Positions 37,351 to 45,915 of a DNA stretch of 64,000 nucleotides are shown here, piece by piece. The notes under the pieces are model-generated. The model ran no database searches. It saw only the letters and a program-made list of their open reading frames with translations, and was not told the DNA's origin. Made by a program: the position numbers and the translations under genes. The stretch is from Achromobacter agilis (GTDB lineage: Bacteria; Pseudomonadota; Gammaproteobacteria; Burkholderiales; Burkholderiaceae_B), in assembly GCF_900496965.1 (NCBI RefSeq), contig NZ_UFQB01000001.1, positions 62,001 to 126,000 on the forward strand, in the 5' to 3' direction. The stretch's first letter is position 1. Each line of letters starts with the position of its first letter.

Positions 37351-38103
37351 TCAGTCCTTCTTGGCCTTGCCCTGGGCGGCTACCGCCGCCATGGCCGCCT
37401 CGATCTCGGCGGCATCGCCCAGATAATAGTGGCGGATGGGGCGCAGGTCATCATCCAATTCGTAGACCAGCGGCTGCCCGGTGGGAATATTGAGGTTGAC
37501 GATGTCGTCGTCGGACACATTGTCCAGATGCTTGATCAGGGCGCGCAGGCTGTTGCCGTGGGCGGCGATGAGCACCTTGCGGCCCGAACGGATGGCCGGG
37601 GCGATGGATTCGTTCCAGAATGGCAGCACGCGGGCGACGGTGTCCTTCAGGCACTCGGTGGCCGGCAGCTGGTCGGCCGGGATCCGGGCGTAGCGGCTGT
37701 CGAAACGGGGGTGGCGCTCGTCGTCCAGGGCAAGCGGCTCCGGGGCGATCGCATAGGCGCGGCGCCAGATCAGCACTTGCTCGTCGCCGTACTTGGCCGC
37801 GGTTTCGGCCTTGTTCAGGCCCTGCAGCGCGCCGTAGTGGCGTTCGTTCAGGCGCCAGTTGACGCCCACGGGCGTATACATGGCGTCCATGGCGTCCAGG
37901 GCGATCCACAGGGTGCGGATGGCGCGCTTGAGCACCGAGGAGTAGGCCAGGTCGAAGGTGTAGCCTTCTTTCTTGAGGAGCTCGCCGGCCTTGCGGGCCT
38001 GTTCACGGCCCGTGTCGGTCAGGTCGACGTCGGTCCAGCCCGTGAAGCGGTTTTCCAGGTTCCACTGGCTTTCGCCGTGGCGCATCAGAACAAGTTTATG
38101 CAT
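37351..38103 (-). CDS. gpmA: 2,3-bisphosphoglycerate-dependent phosphoglycerate mutase
   Basis: Glycolytic enzyme that interconverts 3- and 2-phosphoglycerate; 250 residues. The phospho-histidine motif LMRHGES is at the N-terminus (His9), followed by [28 protein letters not shown], and the second histidine in [17 protein letters not shown]. Standard length and sequence for the cofactor-dependent type. It leads a minus-strand group with envC, ctpA and moeB and is divergent from yibN. Confidence 0.98.
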   Translation of the reverse strand: MHKLVLMRHGESQWNLENRFTGWTDVDLTDTGREQARKAGELLKKEGYTFDLAYSSVLKRAIRTLWIALDAMDAMYTPVGVNWRLNERHYGALQGLNKAETAAKYGDEQVLIWRRAYAIAPEPLALDDERHPRFDSRYARIPADQLPATECLKDTVARVLPFWNESIAPAIRSGRKVLIAAHGNSLRALIKHLDNVSDDDIVNLNIPTGQPLVYELDDDLRPIRHYYLGDAAEIEAAMAAVAAQGKAKKD

Positions 38104-38276
38104 GGTTTGGCACGCGATTGTCGCGGGTTAAAGTTAGGAAATGGTCAGAGAATGCGCTCATTTTATAATTGAGTGATTTTGCCCTTGATTTTGCCCTGGC
38201 GCACCCGCCCGTTTCGGTTGGGGGGCTGCCCAAGGTTCGCCGATACCAGGCTAGTCGCCACACTTCAGGATGCCCC

Positions 38277-38699
38277 GTGGATCTTCTGCAATTCTTGCTC
38301 GATAAAAACAACATCTTCATTGTCGCCGTCGCCGTGATTTCCGGCGTCATGCTGGCCATCCCCGCCCTGCGGCGCGGCCGGGCCGGCTCGGCCGTCAGCA
38401 CGGGTGAAGCCATCCAGATGGTGAACCAGCGCCAGGCCGTATGGGTCGACGTGCGCCCCGCGGAACAATTCCAGGCCGGCCATATCGCCCAGGCGCGCAA
38501 CGTGCCGGCGGCGGACCTGGAGCAAAAGGCCGCTTCCCTGCCCAAGAACAAGCCGCTGGTCGTGGTTTGCGACAACGGCCGCGATTCCGCCCGTGCCGCC
38601 GCCAAGCTCCGCGCGCAAGGCTTCGCCGACGTGGTGCCGCTGGAAGGCGGCATGCGCGCCTGGTCCGCGGCCAGCCTGCCGGTCACCCAGAAGGGTTGA
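38277..38699 (+). CDS. yibN: Membrane-anchored rhodanese (YibN type)
   Basis: A 140-residue protein with one N-terminal membrane helix (about 12-30) and a cytoplasmic rhodanese domain. The active-site loop is VVCDNGRDSARAA with Cys98, able to carry a persulfide. VDVRPAEQFQAGHI is the characteristic domain start and LEGGMRAW the end. I chose the GTG at 38277 (AGGA five bases upstream) because the N-terminus MDLLQFLLDKNNIF matches the family; the longer reading adds non-homologous residues. First gene of yibN-grxC-secB-gpsA, as in E. coli. A TATAAT at 38164-38169 may be its -10. Confidence 0.92.
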   Translation: MDLLQFLLDKNNIFIVAVAVISGVMLAIPALRRGRAGSAVSTGEAIQMVNQRQAVWVDVRPAEQFQAGHIAQARNVPAADLEQKAASLPKNKPLVVVCDNGRDSARAAAKLRAQGFADVVPLEGGMRAWSAASLPVTQKG

Positions 38700-38750
38700 A
38701 TCCGAGGGCTTCGCCCCCATTTGCCTATTCTTGTACCCACAGGAGCGCCC

Positions 38751-39008
38751 ATGAACAAAGTCGTCATGTACAGCAAGGACTATTGTCCCTATTGCGCGCG
38801 CGCCAAGGCGCTGCTGGAGCAGCGCGGCGTGACGGACCTGGAAATCATCCAGATCGACCGGGAGCCCGGCCAGCGCGACGTCATGATCGAACGCACCGGC
38901 CGGCGCACCGTGCCACAGATCTTCATCGGCGATACCCACGTCGGCGGTTGCGACGATCTCATGGCGCTGGACCGCTCGGGCGGCCTCGCTCCCATGCTGA
39001 ACGGCTAG
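38751..39008 (+). CDS. grxC: Glutaredoxin 3
   Basis: Small thiol-disulfide oxidoreductase of 85 residues. The redox motif CPYC is at 12-15, [10 protein letters not shown] holds the cis-proline, and [13 protein letters not shown] binds glutathione. AGGAG precedes the ATG at 38751. It follows yibN by 51 bases and precedes secB by 49 bases in a conserved group. Confidence 0.97.
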   Translation: MNKVVMYSKDYCPYCARAKALLEQRGVTDLEIIQIDREPGQRDVMIERTGRRTVPQIFIGDTHVGGCDDLMALDRSGGLAPMLNG

Positions 39009-39057
39009 GCCCCGGCTATCGCCCCCCTTTTTGCCCCTCCCACCAACGGAAACACTC

Positions 39058-39591
39058 ATGGCTGATCAAGACCAAAACACCCAGCAAGAAGGCGGCAACG
39101 ACGCGCCTGCGTTCAATCTGCAGCGCGTCTACCTGAAAGATCTTTCGCTGGAAATGCCGAATGCGCCTCACGTCTTCCTGGAGCAAGAAGCGCCCCAGGT
39201 CGAAGTGAGCATCACCGTGGGCGGGCAGCGCCTGGCCGACACCGTGTTCGAAACCACGGTCACGGTCACGGTCACCACCCGCGTCAACGAAAAGGTGGTC
39301 TACCTGGTCGAAGGCACGCAGGCCGGCATCTTCGAAGCCGCCAACATCCCTGAAGAACAGCTCGATCCGCTGCTGGGCATCGTCTGCCCGACCATGCTGT
39401 ACCCGTACCTGCGCGCCAACATCGCCGACGCGATCACCCGCACCTCGATGCCGCCGCTGCACCTGACCGAAGTGAACTTCCAGGCCCTGTACGAACAGCG
39501 CCTGGCCGAGCTGCAGCAACAGCAGGGCGCGGCCAACGGCAACGGCAGCGACTCGGGCATCATCCTGCCCCCCGGCGCAACCCGCCAGTAA
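39058..39591 (+). CDS. secB: Protein-export chaperone SecB
   Basis: Tetrameric cytoplasmic chaperone that hands unfolded preproteins to SecA; 177 residues. [49 protein letters not shown] and [14 protein letters not shown] are the conserved blocks. The C-terminal tail is longer and Gln/Asn-rich before the final PPGATRQ. The ATG at 39058 is chosen over an upstream in-frame ATG because [10 protein letters not shown] is the usual type of start. Part of the yibN-grxC-secB-gpsA group. Confidence 0.98.
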   Translation: MADQDQNTQQEGGNDAPAFNLQRVYLKDLSLEMPNAPHVFLEQEAPQVEVSITVGGQRLADTVFETTVTVTVTTRVNEKVVYLVEGTQAGIFEAANIPEEQLDPLLGIVCPTMLYPYLRANIADAITRTSMPPLHLTEVNFQALYEQRLAELQQQQGAANGNGSDSGIILPPGATRQ

Positions 39592-39612
39592 GCACGCCGC
39601 GGCGGCTCTGCG

Positions 39613-40692
39613 ATGAAAAAAACCCCCGAGCCGCGCCTGTGCGTCGCCGTGCTGGGCGCGGGAAGCTGGGGCACCGCGCTGGCGGCGGCGGCCAGCCGCC
39701 GCCACGCCACCCTGCTCTGGGCGCGCGACGCCGCCCAGGCGGCCGATATGGCCGCCACGCATGAAAATGCGCGCTACCTGCCTGGCATTCCCCTGCCCCA
39801 GGCGCTGAACATCTCCTCCGATCTCGACGCCACGCTGCGCAGCCTGCAGGACGACGGCGCACAGCGTCTCATCGTGCTGGGCGTCCCCGTGGCCGGCCTG
39901 ACCGCCATCTGCGGCGAGCTATCCCGCCGGCTGCCCGCGCTGGGATTGCAGGACACCCCCATCGTCTGGACGTGCAAGGGCTTCGAAGCCGACACGGCCA
40001 GGCTGCCCCACGAAATCATGCGCGAGGCCCTGCCCGGCGCAACCGGCGGCGCCCTGTCCGGCCCCTCGTTCGCACGCGAAGTCGCGCAGGGCCTGCCCGT
40101 GGCGCTGACCGTGGCCAGCGACAGCCCTTCCCTGCGCGCCGCCACCACCGCCGCCTTCCATGGCGCCGCGCTACGCGTCTACGCCAGCACCGACCTGGTC
40201 GGCGTGGAGGTGGGCGGCGCGTTGAAGAACGTCATCGCCGTCGCCTGCGGCATCTGCGACGGCCTGGCCCTGGGCACCAACGCCCGCGCGGCACTGATCA
40301 CCCGCGGCCTGGCCGAAATGACCCGCTTCGGCGTGGCCCTGGGCGCGCAGGCCGAGACCTTCGCCGGACTGACCGGCCTGGGCGACCTGGTGCTGACCGC
40401 CACCGGCGAATTGTCCCGCAACCGCCGGGTCGGCCTGGAAATCGGCGCCGGCCGCAAGCTGACCGACATCCTGGCCAGCGGCATCACCGCCGAAGGCGTG
40501 CGCTGCGCGCGCGCCGCCCTGGAGCGCGCGCGCGCCATCCGGGTCGAACTGCCGATCACCGAGGCCGTCTGCGCCGTACTGTTCGACGGCGTGGCCCCCA
40601 TGACGGCCGTCTCCGCCCTGCTCGCCCGCGATGCCCGCTACGAAAGCGGGGCCGGCCTGCCAGAAGACCCGCCGGACGGCCGATCCCCCTGA
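39613..40692 (+). CDS. gpsA: NAD(P)-dependent glycerol-3-phosphate dehydrogenase
   Basis: Makes sn-glycerol 3-phosphate from dihydroxyacetone phosphate for phospholipid synthesis; 359 residues. The dinucleotide loop [12 protein letters not shown] starts at about residue 13, with [24 protein letters not shown] and the catalytic-lysine region [17 protein letters not shown], then [13 protein letters not shown]. The tail after residue 340 is a little longer than usual. It follows secB by 21 bases. Confidence 0.97.
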   Translation: MKKTPEPRLCVAVLGAGSWGTALAAAASRRHATLLWARDAAQAADMAATHENARYLPGIPLPQALNISSDLDATLRSLQDDGAQRLIVLGVPVAGLTAICGELSRRLPALGLQDTPIVWTCKGFEADTARLPHEIMREALPGATGGALSGPSFAREVAQGLPVALTVASDSPSLRAATTAAFHGAALRVYASTDLVGVEVGGALKNVIAVACGICDGLALGTNARAALITRGLAEMTRFGVALGAQAETFAGLTGLGDLVLTATGELSRNRRVGLEIGAGRKLTDILASGITAEGVRCARAALERARAIRVELPITEAVCAVLFDGVAPMTAVSALLARDARYESGAGLPEDPPDGRSP

Positions 40693-40733
40693 CCAACGAC
40701 AAAACACCACGCCCCACCGAGGAGACACTCTTC

Positions 40734-41726
40734 ATGACGCAAACCCGCAAGTTCCGGGTCGGCCAGCTGCTACGCGGCCTGTGCCTGAGCCTGGCCGCGG
40801 CCCTGCCCGCCGCCGCCCACGCCGACTGGCCCGACCACCCGATCCACATGGTCGTGCCCTTCCCGCCCGGCTCCTCGCCCGACATCCTGGCGCGCACGAT
40901 CTCGGAACCGCTGGCCCAGGCCCTGGGCCAGCCCATCGTCATCGACAACAAGCCGGGCGCCGGGGGCAACATCGGCACCCGCATCGTGTCGCAGGCCAAA
41001 CCGGACGGCTATACGCTGCTTTATACGATCAACGGCCCGCTGGTCACCGCCCCCACGCTCTACAAGAAGACCCTGGGCTACGACCCGCTGCGCGACCTGG
41101 CGCCCGTGTCGCTGGTCGGCACCAGCCCCAACGTGCTGGTCGTGCCGGGCAGCCTGCAGGTCGACAACGTCAAGGATTTCGTTGCGCTGGTGAAGAAGCG
41201 CGGCAGCTCGCTGAACTACGGTTCCGTGGGCCCGGGCAGCTCGGCTCACTTGGCGATGGAGATGTTCAAGGAAAGCGCGGGCGTCGACCTGGCTCACATC
41301 CCCTATTCCGGCTTTCCGCAGGTCATCACCGCCATCATTGGCGGCGACGTCCAGGCCGGTTTCATGGTGCCCGCCATCGCCGTGCCCCAGGCGCGCGACG
41401 GCAAAGTGAAGCTGCTGGCCGTGACCAGCCTGCAGCCCAGCGACGCGCTGCCCGGCATTCCGACCATGGCGTCCCAGGGCTATCCCGACTTCGAGGCCAT
41501 TTCGTGGAACGCCGTGCTGGTCCCGGCCGGCACGCCCGCGCCGATCGTCGAGCGCTTGAACAGCGAACTGGCGCGCATCATCGGCAGCGAAGCCGTGCGC
41601 AAGCAGCTGGCGCTACAGTATTTCACGCCCGCGCCCTCCACGCCCGAAGCCCTGACCGCCCGCATCAAGAATGAAAAAGCGCGCTGGGACCAGGTCATCG
41701 AGAAGCTGAACCTGTCGCTGGACTGA
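40734..41726 (+). CDS. Bug/TctC-type tripartite tricarboxylate receptor, periplasmic binding protein
   Basis: Third Bug protein of the window, 330 residues. The signal peptide ends AAAHA-DWPDHPI; the family blocks are IHMVVPFPPGSSPDILART, VIDNKPGAGGNIGTRIVSQA, YTLLYTINGPL, LGYDPLRDLAPVSL and ALPGIPTMASQGYPDF. GAGGAG lies upstream of the ATG at 40734. It is inserted between gpsA and trmL, places that are linked through cysE in E. coli, so this Bug gene looks like a later insertion. No permease genes are nearby. Confidence 0.94.
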   Translation: MTQTRKFRVGQLLRGLCLSLAAALPAAAHADWPDHPIHMVVPFPPGSSPDILARTISEPLAQALGQPIVIDNKPGAGGNIGTRIVSQAKPDGYTLLYTINGPLVTAPTLYKKTLGYDPLRDLAPVSLVGTSPNVLVVPGSLQVDNVKDFVALVKKRGSSLNYGSVGPGSSAHLAMEMFKESAGVDLAHIPYSGFPQVITAIIGGDVQAGFMVPAIAVPQARDGKVKLLAVTSLQPSDALPGIPTMASQGYPDFEAISWNAVLVPAGTPAPIVERLNSELARIIGSEAVRKQLALQYFTPAPSTPEALTARIKNEKARWDQVIEKLNLSLD

Positions 41727-41742
41727 TCCCGGCGAGCCGGCC

Positions 41743-42213
41743 CTATACGCCGCCTTCGTAGCCCTGCTGGCGCCAGGCCTCGAATACCGTCACCGCCACG
41801 GCGTTGGACAGGTTCAGGCTGCGCTGGCCGGCGCGCATCGGCAGCCGCAGGCGCTGCTGCGGCGGGAACAGCGCCTGATGTTCCTCCGACAGCCCGGCCG
41901 TTTCGCGGCCGAACACGAACACATCCCCCGGCTTGAAACCGACGTCCGCCACGCTGCGTTGCGCATGCGTGGTCAGCGCATAGATGCTGGACGGCCCGGC
42001 GCCCGTGTCGGCCAGGGCCTCTTGCAGCGTATCGTGCACGCGGACCGGCTGCCATTCGTGGTAATCCAGCCCCGCGCGGCGCATGCGGGCGTCGTCCAGT
42101 TCGAAACCCAAGGGACGGACCAGATGCAATTGGGCGCCGGTATTGGCGCACAGGCGGATGGCGTTGCCGGTATTGGGCGGAATCTCGGGGCAGACGAGAA
42201 TGACGTGGAACAT
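41743..42213 (-). CDS. trmL: tRNA (cytidine(34)-2'-O)-methyltransferase
   Basis: SPOUT-fold (SpoU class) methyltransferase of 156 residues that 2'-O-methylates the wobble base of tRNA-Leu. [19 protein letters not shown] is the N-terminal motif; [12 protein letters not shown] and [18 protein letters not shown] form the SAM-binding knot. It lacks an RNA-binding extension, as is normal for TrmL. It is convergent with the Bug gene and next to comF on the same strand. Confidence 0.96.
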   Translation of the reverse strand: MFHVILVCPEIPPNTGNAIRLCANTGAQLHLVRPLGFELDDARMRRAGLDYHEWQPVRVHDTLQEALADTGAGPSSIYALTTHAQRSVADVGFKPGDVFVFGRETAGLSEEHQALFPPQQRLRLPMRAGQRSLNLSNAVAVTVFEAWRQQGYEGGV

Positions 42214-42292
42214 GGCGGATGGGGCTCGGCGGACAGCTGGCGGCGCGGATGGCCGTAAGCCGGGATTGTCGCCGATTTGCCTGCGGGCCGCC

Positions 42293-43042
42293 TCAAGGCG
42301 TGCGCGCCGCGACCAGCACCGTGACCCCAGCCGCCCCCGCGGCCAGCAGCGCTCCGGCGGCGGCGTCGGCCGTGCTGCCTGTCGTCATGACGTCGTCCAC
42401 CACGGCCACGTGCCGGCCCTGCACCCCGCCCGCGCAGGCAAACAGCCCGACCGCGCCGCGCCGGCGGGCCTGCCGGTTTTTGCCGGTCTGCCGGGGCGCC
42501 TCGCGCCGCCGCAACAGCACCCCGCGCCCCAGGGGCAGCGCCAATTCCGCCGCCAGGCCGCGGGCGATCTCGGCGGCGGGGTTCATGCCGCGCCGCCGCA
42601 GCGACGCGCGGCCGGCGGGCACCGGAACCAGCAGGACATCAGGGGGCAATGGGCCGTCGCGGGCGATGGCGGCGGCGATCAGCCGGGCGAGCACGGGCGC
42701 CATGCTGAGGCGCCGCTGGGCTTTCAGCATCAGGATCAGGGCATCGGCGGGCGGCTGGTAGTCGAAAGCCGCCACCGTGCGCGCAAAGGACCGGGGCACG
42801 CCCAGGCAGGCGGCGCAGCAGGCGGTGCCTCGGACCAGCCGGAGGGCGCAGCGCGGGCAGCGCGGCGGCGCGCCCGGTTCGGCGGCCAGGATGTCGGCCT
42901 CGCAGCCCGGGCAGAGCCTCGCGCCCGCCACCCGCGCGCCGCACAGGGGGCAGTCGCAGCCGATCCGGGACAGCAGCAGCCGCCCCAAGCGTTGTAGGGG
43001 CAATCGGAGCCTGCGGCCGGGATGCGCAATAATGGATGCCAT
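42293..43042 (-). CDS. comF: ComF-family phosphoribosyltransferase-like protein
   Basis: A 249-residue protein with four zinc-finger-like cysteine pairs near the N-terminus (CDCPLC, CPGCE, CPRCALR, CCAAC) followed by a type I PRTase fold; the PRPP loop is [18 protein letters not shown] near residue 215. In naturally competent bacteria ComF helps handle incoming single-stranded DNA; in Bordetella relatives its role is not established. Divergent from the BioC-like methyltransferase, with 51 bases between the starts, so the two share a control region. Confidence 0.9.
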   Translation of the reverse strand: MASIIAHPGRRLRLPLQRLGRLLLSRIGCDCPLCGARVAGARLCPGCEADILAAEPGAPPRCPRCALRLVRGTACCAACLGVPRSFARTVAAFDYQPPADALILMLKAQRRLSMAPVLARLIAAAIARDGPLPPDVLLVPVPAGRASLRRRGMNPAAEIARGLAAELALPLGRGVLLRRREAPRQTGKNRQARRRGAVGLFACAGGVQGRHVAVVDDVMTTGSTADAAAGALLAAGAAGVTVLVAARTP

Positions 43043-43093
43043 CCCTCATGAAATCATGATCCGCTCCGCCACGAAGGCGCGGGCGCGACCAAA

Positions 43094-44029
43094 ATGTCCC
43101 TGCCAGAACCCGCAACGCTACCCTCCCTACCCATCGTCAGCGCCGACGTGCCCCGGCAGTTCGCCCGCCGCGGCGACCTGTCCGACGCCCAGTTCCTGTA
43201 CGGGGAAATCGCCCGCCGCATGCTGGGCCGTCTGCAGTACATCCGCATCCAGCCCCAGGCGATGCTGGATGCGGGCTGCGGCGCGGGCGACAACCTGCCC
43301 CTGCTGCGTGAGCGCTATCCCGAGGCCGCCTACACGGGGCTGGACAATTGCACCCCGCTGCTCGACCTGGCGCGCAGACGCCACGCGCCGGCGGGCCTGT
43401 CGGCCTGGATCGGCAAGCTGGCCCGCCGCGGCCCGGCCGCCCCGGCCTTCGTGGCCGCCGACCTGGCGGATACCGGGCTGCCGCCCGAATCGCTGGAATT
43501 GGTGTGGTCCAACCTCGCCATGCACTGGCACCGCGCCCCGCACGCCGTGCTGGCGGAATGGCGGCGCATCCTGAAGGTGGGCGGGCTGGCCATGTTTTCC
43601 TGCCTCGGCCCGGCCACGCTGCGCGAACTGCGCCAGGCCCTGGCGGACGCCGGCCTGCGCACGGCGACGCCGTCGTTCGTGGACATGCACGACTTTGGCG
43701 ATCTGCTGGTGGAAAACGGCTTCGCCGACCCCGTCATGGACCAGGAAATCCTGACCCTGACCTACCGCAGCCCCGAAAAGCTGCTGGAAGACGTGCGCGC
43801 GCTGGGCGGGAACCCCGCGGAAGGCCGCCGGGGCGGGTTGGTGGGCCGGGATTGGCGCGACCGCCTCTGTGCCGCGCTGGAAGCGCAGCGCAGGCCGGAC
43901 GGCGTCATTGCCCTGAGCATCGAAGTCGCCTACGGCCACGCATGGCGCGCCGCCGCGCACCGCACGACGGCCGGCGAAACCCGCCTGTCCGTCAGTGCGA
44001 TTGGCGGCCGCCACCGCGGCAACCCCTGA
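43094..44029 (+). CDS. BioC-like SAM-dependent methyltransferase
   Basis: Class I methyltransferase of 311 residues. The SAM-binding motif I is MLDAGCGAGDNLPLL, followed by YTGLDNCTPLL, LVWSNLAMHWHRAPHAVLAEW and RILKVGGLAMFSCLGPATLRELRQAL. The helical insert and the WSNLAMHW block match BioC, the malonyl-ACP methyltransferase of biotin synthesis, which also fits the comF (bioH/bioC-comF) neighbourhood seen in many proteobacteria. No other bio genes are in the window, so biotin function is an inference. Confidence 0.85.
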   Translation: MSLPEPATLPSLPIVSADVPRQFARRGDLSDAQFLYGEIARRMLGRLQYIRIQPQAMLDAGCGAGDNLPLLRERYPEAAYTGLDNCTPLLDLARRRHAPAGLSAWIGKLARRGPAAPAFVAADLADTGLPPESLELVWSNLAMHWHRAPHAVLAEWRRILKVGGLAMFSCLGPATLRELRQALADAGLRTATPSFVDMHDFGDLLVENGFADPVMDQEILTLTYRSPEKLLEDVRALGGNPAEGRRGGLVGRDWRDRLCAALEAQRRPDGVIALSIEVAYGHAWRAAAHRTTAGETRLSVSAIGGRHRGNP

Positions 44030-44044
44030 AGCGGGGTTCCGCGG
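44014..44044. terminator. Hairpin containing the methyltransferase stop codon
   Basis: CCGCGG-C-AACCCC (44014-44026) pairs with GGGGTT-CCGCGG (44033-44044) with a single bulged C. The TGA stop (44027-44029) is in the loop. No T tract, but its place between two converging genes suggests a two-way terminator. Confidence 0.6.
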
Positions 44045-44062
44045 CGGGGGAAACCGGGTGGC

Positions 44063-45307
44063 CTAGTGCAGGCGATCGGGCGTGGGTGCGGTAACCCCGG
44101 GCTCCGACGCCCGCAGGGGCTGCATGGGTTCGGAGGTGGCCCGGATGCGGCGCCGCAGGACCGCAGTGGGTTCGGCGGGCGCTGCCGCACCGGCTGCCAC
44201 GCCGCGCCACGCGTTCGACATGGCTTCCACGAGCAGGGGCAGATCGCGCAGGCGGTGGAACTGGCTGCGCAGCCAGCGCGAATCGTTGCCGCTGCGCATG
44301 GATTCATCGCGCAGGGTTGCGATCATGTCGCCCGTGCCCAGTTCTTCGGCCACCGGCATCAGGCGCTGGAACAGCACCCGCAGGTGGTCCATCAGGCGCA
44401 GCCGCTGGCCGTCCGGCGTCACGTAGCTGCCCTGCAAACCGAAGCGGCAGGCCTGGAAGTGGTTGCTGCGGTAGGGCAACCAGGCGTTGTCGCAGGGGTC
44501 GTCCTCGCGCATCAGCAGCACCGCCAGGGCCTGGGCGAACGCCGCGATCTGGCAGGCCCGCTCGACCGTCAGGGGCGTGTCGCAGACGCGGATCTCGACC
44601 GTGCCGAATTCAGGCTTGGGGCGGATGTCCCAGTACAGGTCCTTGATGCTCTCGGCCAGGCCATAGGCGCGCAGCCGGGCCAGGTGCGCCTCGAATTGGT
44701 ACCAGTCTTTCACCTCGGGCGGCATGTGGCCGGCCAGCGGGAAGCTGTTGACCGCGTTCAGGCGCGAGCACGAGAACAGCGTATCCACGCCCTCGCAGTA
44801 CGGCGAGGAGGCCGACAGCGCGATGAAATGCGGCACGTAGGGAGAAAGGCGGCGCAGGAGCTTGATGGAATCGTCGCCGTTCCTGACGCCCAGGTGGATA
44901 TGCTGGCCGAAGACAGTAAATTGACGCGCCAGGTAACCATACATTTCGGCCAGGTACTGGAAGCGCGGGGTGTCGGAGATGGAGCGCTCTTGCCAGCGCA
45001 TGAAGGGATGAGCGCCGCCGCCCGCGACCGAAACGCCGACGGCGTCCGCTGCCTCGACCAGGGCGTCGCGCATCTCGCGCATTTCGGCCAGGAGGCCCAT
45101 CGGGTGCTCATGCACCGACGAATTCAGTTCGATCATGGACCGCGTGATTTCCGGTTTGACGCGGTCGGCGATGGGATGGTTGGCCATTTGGGCCAGCAGC
45201 TCGTCAGAGGCTGCGGTCAGGTCAAAACTGCGGGGGTCGATCAGTTGCAGCTCGAGCTCGATGCCCAGGGTGTTGGGGGCCGACGAAATGAACGGGATCT
45301 GTTCCAT
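44063..45307 (-). CDS. ybdK: YbdK-type carboxylate-amine ligase (glutamate-cysteine ligase 2 family)
   Basis: ATP-dependent ligase of the GCS2 family, 414 residues, with weak gamma-glutamylcysteine ligase activity known for the E. coli member. Blocks seen: [61 protein letters not shown] and [26 protein letters not shown] seven bases before the ATG at 45307 decides the start; the longer frame contains no homology. The last ~40 residues are a variable, proline-rich tail. Its 5' side faces a long gene-free gap. Confidence 0.93.
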   Translation of the reverse strand: MEQIPFISSAPNTLGIELELQLIDPRSFDLTAASDELLAQMANHPIADRVKPEITRSMIELNSSVHEHPMGLLAEMREMRDALVEAADAVGVSVAGGGAHPFMRWQERSISDTPRFQYLAEMYGYLARQFTVFGQHIHLGVRNGDDSIKLLRRLSPYVPHFIALSASSPYCEGVDTLFSCSRLNAVNSFPLAGHMPPEVKDWYQFEAHLARLRAYGLAESIKDLYWDIRPKPEFGTVEIRVCDTPLTVERACQIAAFAQALAVLLMREDDPCDNAWLPYRSNHFQACRFGLQGSYVTPDGQRLRLMDHLRVLFQRLMPVAEELGTGDMIATLRDESMRSGNDSRWLRSQFHRLRDLPLLVEAMSNAWRGVAAGAAAPAEPTAVLRRRIRATSEPMQPLRASEPGVTAPTPDRLH

Positions 45308-45586
45308 CTCGGACTCCTTTGAATGTTTGATGAGGGGGTGCGCCGTTCGACCTTGAAGCCCGGCAACTTCCCGGGGGGCACTAGACGGCAGCTTGTGCAT
45401 GCATGATAGCCGCAACTTTGTGGCAAAACGATTGAGAATCGTGACATTTATGTGCAACATCGCGAAGCATCCGGTTTTTCCCTGCGAAAGAAAGTGAGCA
45501 AGCGCTTACGGCATAGAAACGGCGCGGCTCTCCAGCCCGCGAGCCCCGGATGGCCAGTCCGCAAGGGGCTTCCGAAGGGGCATGGG

Positions 45587-45606
45587 ATAACCCTTATTAG
45601 GGTTAT
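45587..45606. promoter_or_regulatory. Perfect palindrome, possible operator
   Basis: ATAACCCT, 4-nt spacer TATT, AGGGTTAT: eight perfectly matched bases on each side. Its A/T-rich, symmetric form fits a binding site for a dimeric regulator. It lies about 280 bases upstream of ybdK. Confidence 0.45.
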
Positions 45607-45728
45607 TACCTACAAAATCGGGATCAAAAAGCGGGGATGGAGGACTGCCGGCAAGCGGCCCAGAGCCGGGCAGGCGCTTCGCGGCCGCCGGCGCCCAGCC
45701 TGGCGTCCGGCGACGCTCGGACGCGGCG

Positions 45729-45870
45729 GGTGTCTGACACTGAAATGGCGAGGCCTTTCCTGCACCAGTGCCTGACACCTGAAATGGCCGGGCCCTTCCT
45801 ACGCAGTGTCAGACACCCCTACGAGACGCTCTCACAAACCGGCGCGCCGCGACACGGGTGTCTGACACCC
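45729..45870. repeat. Second cluster of GTGTC-type palindromes in a tandem repeat
   Basis: Copies are GGTGTCTGACAC (45729-45740), AGTGCCTGACACCT (45767-45780), AGTGTCAGACACCC (45805-45818) and the perfect GGGTGTCTGACACCC (45856-45870). The first two head repeat units of 38-39 nt that share TGAAATGGC, GGCC and TTCCT. No gene overlaps the cluster. Confidence 0.88.
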
Positions 45871-45915
45871 GGGACGCAAGACGCTCCCGACACCAGCGCC
45901 CGCCACCCGAGGGGA

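Larger units (their letters stand above)
45308..45915. other. 608-base gene-free stretch with palindromes and a tandem repeat
   Basis: No coding region that I can support. It contains an 8-bp-arm palindrome (45587-45606) and a cluster of four GTGTC-type palindromes (45729-45870), two of which lie in a 38-39-nt imperfect tandem repeat. It separates ybdK from trkH, both on minus, and so may hold the ybdK promoter and the trk operon's 3' end. The repeat family also occurs at 29383-29489. Confidence 0.7.
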
